Source of the DNA: Tatlockia sp.
GTDB lineage: Bacteria; Cyanobacteriota; Cyanobacteriia; Cyanobacteriales; Chroococcidiopsidaceae
NCBI GenBank assembly: GCA_013698215.1
Contig: JACCVJ010000202.1
Span: forward strand, 1-8,944
Direction: 5' to 3'
DNA: 8,944 nt
The notes under the pieces are model-generated. The model was given only the letters and a program-made list of their open reading frames with translations. It made no database searches and was not told the origin of the DNA. This document shows positions 5,448-8,944 of the stretch, in pieces. A program made the position numbers and the translations under genes. Position 1 is the first letter of the stretch; every line of letters starts with the position of its first letter.

Positions 5448-6161
5448 TTACATTCCGTCGGTTTTCATGTCACGCAAGGCATTAATATCAACTTGAATCG
5501 ATGGCCCCATTGTTGCTGATACATACATTGTCCGCCAGTAACGCCCCTTGGCTCCTGATGGGCGGTTGCGATCGATGGTTTCTTGCAATGCTTTTAAGTT
5601 TAAGAGCATATCTTCGGGAGGAAATGCCGCCTTGCCAAACATAACATGAACTATGCCTGTACGGTCGGCACGAAATTCTAGCTTTCCTGCTTTAAATTCA
5701 GAAATTGCCCCGGCAATATCATTTGTTACCGTACCACCTTTTGGCGATGGCATCAAACCGCGCGGCCCTAGCACCCTTCCTAGCTTTGCCACTTGAGGCA
5801 TGACATCGGGGGTAGCAATTAATAGGTCAAAATCCATCATTCCTTTTTGGATTTCGTCGATTAATTCCTCCGAACCCACTAAATCGGCTCCGGCGTTTTT
5901 TGCTTCGGCTACTTTCTCTCCTCTAGTAATCACCGCTACTCTAATAGTTTGTCCCGTACCTTTGGGTAAGGCTACGGTAGTTCGTAGTTGCTGGTCGGTG
6001 TACTTGGGGTCAATTCCCAATCGAATATGTGCTTCGGCGGCTTCAGAAAACTTGGCTGTAGCGGTTTCTTTCAATAGCTGGAGAGCTTCTAACGGCTCGT
6101 AAGCTTTATCTTCAATTTTTTTGTGCAGTTCAGTCAGTCGGCGGGATAGTTTTTTGGTCAT
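5448..6161 (-). CDS. rplA: 50S ribosomal protein L1
   Basis: L1 forms the mobile L1 stalk that moves deacylated tRNA out of the E site. In many bacteria it also represses its own operon by binding mRNA. The 237-residue product carries the family signature LGRVLGPRGLMPSPKGGTVT (128-147), the segment FRADRTGIVHVMFGK (163-177) and the C-terminal YWRTMYVSATMGPSI (208-222). Domain I comprises both ends and domain II about residues 68-160. Length is normal. The N-terminus MTKKLSRRLTELHKKIE and an AGGA ribosome-binding site about 7 nt upstream support the ATG at 6161. It follows rplK after 71 nt. That gap contains GGGG and CCCC tracts which could pair just before the ribosome-binding site. A 201-nt regulated leader separates it from rplJ. 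Confidence 0.98.
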   Translation of the reverse strand: MTKKLSRRLTELHKKIEDKAYEPLEALQLLKETATAKFSEAAEAHIRLGIDPKYTDQQLRTTVALPKGTGQTIRVAVITRGEKVAEAKNAGADLVGSEELIDEIQKGMMDFDLLIATPDVMPQVAKLGRVLGPRGLMPSPKGGTVTNDIAGAISEFKAGKLEFRADRTGIVHVMFGKAAFPPEDMLLNLKALQETIDRNRPSGAKGRYWRTMYVSATMGPSIQVDINALRDMKTDGM

Positions 6162-6232
6162 CTTTTTTCCTGGGGTTTATTGCGAAGCTGTGCCTCTCCC
6201 CCTAATAAAATTACGCTGGTACTTAGTCTATT

Positions 6233-6661
6233 CTAGTTTTCGGCGATCGCTACGCCCATGTTTTTCGCTGTTCCAGCGACAATTTTCATTGCTGCTTCAA
6301 TATCATTAGCATTGAGATCGGGCAGTTTTGTCTGAGCGATTTCTTGTAATTGCGCTTTGGTAATCGAGCCAACGTTTTTTTTATTTGGTTCGTTTGAGCC
6401 TTTTTCAATTCCCGCCGCTTTGCGAATCAATACCGATGCTGGGGAAGTTTTGAGAATAAATGTAAAACTCCGGTCTTCAAATACCGATATTTCTACAGGT
6501 ATTACTGTCCCCGCTTGGTCGGCGGTTTTAGCATTATATTCTTTGCAGAACATCATGATGTTTACGCCGTGTTGACCCAAAGCTGGCCCTACTGGTGGTG
6601 CGGGGTTAGCTTTCCCAGCGTTTAACGCCAGTTTGATAATTGCTACTATTTTCTTAGCCAT
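6233..6661 (-). CDS. rplK: 50S ribosomal protein L11
   Basis: L11 binds the GTPase-associated region of 23S rRNA with L10. It takes part in factor-dependent GTP hydrolysis and, in other bacteria, in stringent-response signalling by RelA. The 142-residue sequence is nearly textbook: MAKKIVAIIKLALNAGKANP, the proline-rich PAPPVGPALGQHGVNIM (20-36), the linker around KTSPASVLIRKAAG (71-84), and the RNA-binding C-terminal domain with TKLPDLNANDIEAAMKIVAG (111-130) and TAKNMGV. Length is as expected (about 141). It starts 9 nt after the nusG stop. Its AAGG Shine-Dalgarno, about 14 nt upstream of the ATG, overlaps the end of nusG, so translational coupling is likely. A HIP1 octamer lies in the last codons (6243-6250). 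Confidence 0.98.
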   Translation of the reverse strand: MAKKIVAIIKLALNAGKANPAPPVGPALGQHGVNIMMFCKEYNAKTADQAGTVIPVEISVFEDRSFTFILKTSPASVLIRKAAGIEKGSNEPNKKNVGSITKAQLQEIAQTKLPDLNANDIEAAMKIVAGTAKNMGVAIAEN

Positions 6662-6670
6662 CGGTTTGTC

Positions 6671-7342
6671 TTAGCCTTGTTTTTCGACTTGATTAAATTC
6701 CAATTCTACGGGCGTATCGCGTCCAAAGATCGATAATAACGCCTTTAGCTTGCTTCTTTCAGGACTTACTTCTATAACTTCGCCTTCAAAGTCTTTGAAT
6801 GGCCCTGATAAAACAATAATTTTATCTCCCGCACCAATGTCAATTTTGACTACTGGTTCTTGTTCGCTGGTTTGTTTGAAGATTCGCTCTACTTCGGCAC
6901 TACTTAATGGTAAAGGTTTAACGTGACCGCGACCCCTGCCTGTACCCCTTCTTTGCTCGGCTCCGACAAAATTAATTACATGGGATGTATTTTTTATTAC
7001 CTGCCATGCTTGATCGTAGATTTTCCACTCCCCGGTTTCGGCATCATTCCAGCGTTGTAACTTAATTAGCACGTAGCCAGGAAATACTTTCTCTTTACTA
7101 TCTAGCCTACTGCCATCTTTGCGGATTTTGATTGCTTGGGTTTGAGGAATTTCTATCTGAACAATTTTATCAGCGACATCTAACGTTTGAGTGCGTTGTT
7201 CTAAGTCGGCTTTTACCTTCTTTTCACAGCCAGAAGCAACTTGTACGGCGTACCAACGCGCCGATGAGGGCGTTGAACCTGAGTTTTCTTCGTCTCTGTT
7301 TTCTTGGCTCTCTAAATCAGATTCATCTGTTGCATAGTTCAT
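6671..7342 (-). CDS. nusG: Transcription termination/antitermination factor NusG
   Basis: NusG binds RNA polymerase, modulates pausing and elongation, and links transcription to translation or Rho. The 223-residue protein has an acidic, probably disordered extension (1-28). The NGN domain follows from RWYAVQVASGCEKKVKADL (29-47) through VFPGYVLIKL (85-94) and WQVIKNTSHVINFVG (113-127). A KOW domain (about 165-223) holds GDKIIVLSGPFKDFEGEV and SIFGRDTPVELEFNQVEK. I chose the ATG at 7342 because it overlaps the secE stop as TAATG, with AAAGG about 7 nt upstream. A longer frame from TTG at 7366 has no ribosome-binding site and would overlap secE by 25 bases. The linker between NGN and KOW includes an Arg/Gly-rich RRGTGRGRGHVK (131-142), commonly seen in cyanobacterial NusG. 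The gene sits between secE and rplK, as in most bacteria. Confidence 0.97.
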   Translation of the reverse strand: MNYATDESDLESQENRDEENSGSTPSSARWYAVQVASGCEKKVKADLEQRTQTLDVADKIVQIEIPQTQAIKIRKDGSRLDSKEKVFPGYVLIKLQRWNDAETGEWKIYDQAWQVIKNTSHVINFVGAEQRRGTGRGRGHVKPLPLSSAEVERIFKQTSEQEPVVKIDIGAGDKIIVLSGPFKDFEGEVIEVSPERSKLKALLSIFGRDTPVELEFNQVEKQG

Positions 7343-7560
7343 TAGAATACCTTTGCTGCTGCCCAAGAAAATAAGCCATCCACAAGATAAATTATTCCAG
7401 CAGATAAAATTACCATTGCTAAAACGGCGACCGATTCGCTAACTAATTGTTGACGACTGGGCCACACGACTTTATCTAATTCTTCTTTCGTGCCTTGAAA
7501 AAATTTTGTCAGGCTAAATCCGCTATTTGGTTGAATCTCAGCTTCGTTTTTTTTATTCAC
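7342..7560 (-). CDS. secE: Preprotein translocase subunit SecE
   Basis: SecE clamps SecY in the SecYEG channel of the plasma and thylakoid membranes. The 72-residue protein is the short one-helix form usual outside enterobacteria. It has a polar N-terminus (1-15), an amphipathic cytoplasmic helix FFQGTKEELDKVVWPSRQQL (20-39) with the hallmark KVVWPSR, and one transmembrane segment at about 43-66 (SVAVLAMVILSAGIIYLVDG). The start codon is GTG (7558-7560). No ATG, GTG or TTG offers a better in-frame start nearby. The AGGAG ribosome-binding site is about 13 nt away, longer than ideal, so initiation may be modest. Its stop overlaps the nusG ATG (TAATG). It lies 174 bp after tRNA-Trp, with its own promoter candidate in that gap. 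Confidence 0.96.
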   Translation of the reverse strand: MNKKNEAEIQPNSGFSLTKFFQGTKEELDKVVWPSRQQLVSESVAVLAMVILSAGIIYLVDGLFSWAAAKVF

Positions 7561-7603
7561 GGGTAGCTTTTTGCTCCTGGAAACTTTACACCTATAGCAG
7601 TTA

Positions 7604-7633
7604 ATTATATTATTTACTGTCTCTTGGCTGCAA
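7604..7633 (-). promoter_or_regulatory. Candidate promoter of the secE-nusG-rplKAJL operon
   Basis: On the minus strand a perfect TATAAT (-10, 7604-7609) lies 18 nt after TTGCAG (-35, 7628-7633, 3 of 6). Transcription would start near 7597, giving a leader of about 35-40 nt before the secE GTG. The position between trnW and secE is where an operon promoter is expected. The -35 is weak and I cannot exclude read-through from rplS/trnW. Confidence 0.55.
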
Positions 7634-7734
7634 AACTAACCTTGAAACGATTGTCTTACACACAATAATTCTGCCCGACTGCTATTGTTTGGCGATTTCT
7701 CGGTGACAATGCTTTCGGACAGAAGTTGCTTCAG

Positions 7735-7807
7735 CGCGCCCTGGAGGACTTGAACCCCCGACATCAGGTTTTGGAGACCTGCGTTCTACCAACTGAACTA
7801 AGAGCGC
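7735..7807 (-). tRNA. trnW: tRNA-Trp (anticodon CCA)
   Basis: The minus strand folds into a 73-nt cloverleaf. The acceptor is GCGCTCT / AGGGCGC with discriminator G. The D arm is GTTC-AGTTGGTA-GAAC. The anticodon stem CAGGT / ACCTG carries loop CTCCAAA, giving anticodon CCA for UGG. The variable region is ATGTC. The T arm is GGGGG-TTCAAGT-CCTCC with one G-U. The 3' CCA is not encoded, so it must be added after transcription. It sits between rplS and secE, the usual place for trnW in cyanobacteria. No separate terminator follows, so it may be cut out of a longer transcript. Confidence 0.97.
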
Positions 7808-7885
7808 ACAATGTGTTAGAAGGTTACAGCTTTTTATAACTGTAATCATCCAGACTTAATACTATATCACATTGTTGTCGTAAGT

Positions 7886-7905
7886 AGACGTTGATGGCAA
7901 CGTCT
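7886..7905. repeat. 8-bp tetraloop hairpin between rplS and trnW
   Basis: AGACGTTG (7886-7893) and CAACGTCT (7898-7905) are exact reverse complements around ATGG. The stem lies 17 bp after the rplS stop on the minus strand. No T tract follows on the minus strand, so it fits an mRNA 3'-end or processing stem better than an intrinsic terminator. Confidence 0.5.
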
Positions 7906-7921
7906 TTAACTAATAACATTT

Positions 7922-8284
7922 TTACAAAGCGCGATCAAACCTTTGTTTGATCCGGGTTGCCTTACCAACGCGATCGCGCAGATAGTAGAGTTTAGCACGA
8001 CGAACTTTACCCCGGCGTAAAATTTTAATGCTTTCAATGCGGGGTGAATGTAGTAAAAATACTCTTTCTACACCGATGCTTTGAAATATTTTCCTCACAG
8101 TAATGGTTTCATTGATGCCACCATTACGCATAGCAATTACCACACCTTCGTAAGGCTGAGTACGTTCTTTGCCGCCTTCTTGAATTACTACACCTACCCG
8201 TACAGTATCGCCGACATAGATATCGGGTAAGTTCGACTTTAATTGCTCCGCTTCAATAGAGCGGATGATTTCTTGAGCGTTCAT
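7922..8284 (-). CDS. rplS: 50S ribosomal protein L19
   Basis: L19 lies at the 30S/50S interface and contributes to intersubunit bridges. The 120-residue protein begins MNAQEIIRSIEAEQLKSNLP and continues with the beta-barrel segments VGDTVRVGVVIQEGGKERTQ, YEGVVIAMRNGGINETITVR and the conserved GVERVFLLHSPRIESIKILR. The basic C-terminal part RRGKVRRAKLYYLRDRVGK matches the family closely. I place the start at the ATG at 8284, which yields the standard N-terminus. A TTG two codons earlier (8290) is also in frame. Neither has a strong Shine-Dalgarno, which is unusual for a ribosomal protein gene. The leader contains a CAATTGT / ACAATTG inverted repeat (8311-8336) and further upstream a terminator-like hairpin, so leader control is possible. 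A HIP1 site lies near the end (7970-7977). Confidence 0.97.
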   Translation of the reverse strand: MNAQEIIRSIEAEQLKSNLPDIYVGDTVRVGVVIQEGGKERTQPYEGVVIAMRNGGINETITVRKIFQSIGVERVFLLHSPRIESIKILRRGKVRRAKLYYLRDRVGKATRIKQRFDRAL

Positions 8285-8310
8285 GGTCAAATTAAAAAAC
8301 TCACAAATAT

Positions 8311-8336
8311 CAATTGTAAGTCTATAAAGACAATTG
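8311..8336. repeat. 7-bp inverted repeat in the rplS leader
   Basis: CAATTGT (8311-8317) and ACAATTG (8330-8336) flank a 12-nt centre and end 27 nt before the rplS ATG. Inside, GTCT and AGAC can form a competing smaller stem, so the leader could switch between two folds. A possible -10 TATACT (minus strand, 8337-8342) abuts it without a matching -35. In DNA form it could equally be an operator. Confidence 0.4.
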
Positions 8337-8354
8337 AGTATAGTATGTCAGCAC

Positions 8355-8391
8355 AAAAAAATGCGAAGCCCGTTACCGGGCGCGCTTGCGC
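8355..8391 (-). terminator. GC-rich terminator-like hairpin upstream of rplS
   Basis: On the minus strand GCCCG-GTAA-CGGGC forms a tight tetraloop stem. It is extended by AA/TT and GCG/CGC pairs around a GCGC bulge, and after one A comes a run of seven T (complement of A at 8355-8361). This is the layout of an intrinsic terminator, placed about 70 nt before rplS and pointing at it. It could be an rplS attenuator or a block to antisense transcription from the lyase side. The GC-rich sequence also looks like a dispersed cyanobacterial repeat. Confidence 0.5.
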
Positions 8392-8458
8392 TATCGCACC
8401 TTCCCATCGATCTAAAAGCTTACTTCGTCAACTAGATGACTTTATAAAAATAGTTGGT

Positions 8459-8487
8459 ATATTAAGATTATTAACGAAGCATTGCAA
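8459..8487 (-). promoter_or_regulatory. Weak candidate promoter for rplS
   Basis: TTGCAA (8482-8487, 4 of 6) and TAATAT (8459-8464, 4 of 6) are separated by 17 nt on the minus strand. A start near 8452 would give an rplS leader of about 170 nt containing both inverted repeats described at 8311-8336 and 8355-8391. Both boxes are imperfect and the region is AT-rich, so a chance match is possible. Confidence 0.25.
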
Positions 8488-8525
8488 AAAGTTGCAGTCT
8501 TTAGGTTGCGGAAGGATTGGTAATT

Positions 8526-8944
8526 GTGACAGTACAACTGGCTCAAAGCAAAGAAGCATCAGTATTAATTGCAGAATTTTTCCAAGCATCCGAAGGAAAT
8601 TGGCGCTCGGAGCGGCGTTATTACACTTTGCCTGATGGCGAGACAAAAGAGATGGTAAGTTTAATTGCTATCGAGTTTTTAGCTCAGGGAGGTGAAAAAT
8701 TGCAGAAGTTGGCGCAGTTGCACCAATTGAGCGACTTAGAAAGTTTGACTTGTGGAGCGCAAGTTACCTGGAATAGTACCGATTCTGTATCGGGGAAAAA
8801 GCAGTCTAAAGGTTCTACACTATTTGGCGTATTGGGAACAGTATTGTACCGCGATCGCGGTTTTGCGACACCTAAGCCTGTAAAAGCTGACTATTATTTT
8901 ATTAACGACCAAACTATGTGTTTGCGAACTGAATATAACGGTTC
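8526..8944 (+). CDS. Phycobilin lyase of the CpcS/CpeS family, C-terminus cut by the window edge
   Basis: CpcS/CpeS lyases are lipocalin-like proteins that attach phycocyanobilin or phycoerythrobilin to the conserved Cys-82/84 of phycobiliproteins. The visible 139 codons begin at a GTG (8526), preceded by GGAAGGA with 9-nt spacing. A stop lies in frame at 8502, and the TTG at 8517 is too close to the ribosome-binding site. The sequence has IAEFFQASEGNWRSERRYY (15-33), matching the family signature FFxxSxGxWxSxRxxH/Y. Beta-barrel segments follow: KEMVSLIAIEFL, CGAQVTWNSTDS, STLFGVLGTVLYRDRG, KADYYFINDQTMCLRTEY. The family is about 170-200 residues, so the last strands are missing. Whether it is the CpcS, CpcU or CpeS subtype cannot be settled, so I give no symbol. 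It diverges from rplS with a 241-bp gap. A HIP1 site lies at 8851-8858. Confidence 0.9.
   Translation, partial: MTVQLAQSKEASVLIAEFFQASEGNWRSERRYYTLPDGETKEMVSLIAIEFLAQGGEKLQKLAQLHQLSDLESLTCGAQVTWNSTDSVSGKKQSKGSTLFGVLGTVLYRDRGFATPKPVKADYYFINDQTMCLRTEYNG

Noticed and set aside
5800..6575. Plus-strand open frames opposite rplA and rplK (5800-6102, 6121-6309, 6357-6575)
   Set aside because: They are shadows of conserved ribosomal protein genes, without initiation signals or recognisable products.
7132..7374. Plus-strand 80-codon frame opposite nusG/secE
   Set aside because: It is antisense to two confidently identified genes and has no independent support.
8348..8407. 19-codon minus-strand frame across the hairpin upstream of rplS, considered as a leader peptide
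   Set aside because: It has no Shine-Dalgarno, and its codons simply follow the GC-rich repeat-like sequence. No run of regulatory codons supports peptide attenuation.
8243..8646. Two overlapping open frames in the rplS/lyase divergent region (plus 8243-8635, minus 8428-8646)
   Set aside because: Both overlap real genes (rplS start, lyase start) in the wrong frame or strand. The lyase frame from GTG 8526 has the family motif and ribosome-binding site, and these do not.
1..8944. CRISPR array, insertion sequence, prophage or defence island
   Set aside because: No repeat-spacer pattern, no transposase, integrase or defence domain, and the gene content is housekeeping with conserved order.

Overview
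The window is a piece of a cyanobacterial chromosome. Three things show this. The gene order rplS - trnW - secE - nusG - rplK - rplA - rplJ - rplL is the familiar cyanobacterial ribosomal/transcription cluster. A phycobilin lyase of the CpcS/CpeS family starts next to it. Eight copies of the cyanobacterial HIP1 octamer GCGATCGC occur in 8.9 kb. The AT-rich intergenic DNA and the family variants suggest a Nostoc/Chroococcidiopsis-like genome, but I cannot name a genus.

Layout. Positions 1-1850 hold small minus-strand genes separated by long AT-rich gaps: the start of a universal stress protein (1-177), a 46-residue single-helix membrane protein (315-455), an 85-residue cysteine-motif protein (793-1050) and a 61-residue basic protein (1663-1848). 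The last two each have a clear terminator. The signal-recognition-particle GTPase gene ffh (2081-3526) is the only complete plus-strand gene. It converges on the ribosomal operon across a 724-bp gene-free interval that holds several inverted repeats and the operon terminator (3949-3982).

Positions 4251-8284 carry the minus-strand cluster. Read in transcription order it is rplS, tRNA-Trp(CCA), secE, nusG, rplK, rplA, rplJ, rplL. A good promoter candidate lies between trnW and secE. secE and nusG overlap as TAATG. The 201-nt gap between rplA and rplJ is an L10-type autoregulatory leader: a kink-turn-like core, then a Rho-independent attenuator, then a very strong Shine-Dalgarno sequence in front of rplJ. 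After a 241-bp divergent region, the CpcS/CpeS-family lyase runs off the right end (8526-8944).

Functionally the window is housekeeping. Ffh and SecE belong to protein targeting and export. NusG acts in transcription elongation. L11, L1, L10 and L7/L12 build the L1 and GTPase-associated stalks of the 50S subunit, L19 lies at the subunit interface, and tRNA-Trp serves decoding. I see no mobile element, defence system or CRISPR array, and no clear new multi-gene system. The points most worth a second look are the L10 leader with a built-in antiterminator pairing, a 181-bp structure with 19-bp perfect inverted repeats ending in TTAA just after rplL, a terminator-like GC-rich hairpin in front of rplS, and the small uncharacterised proteins.
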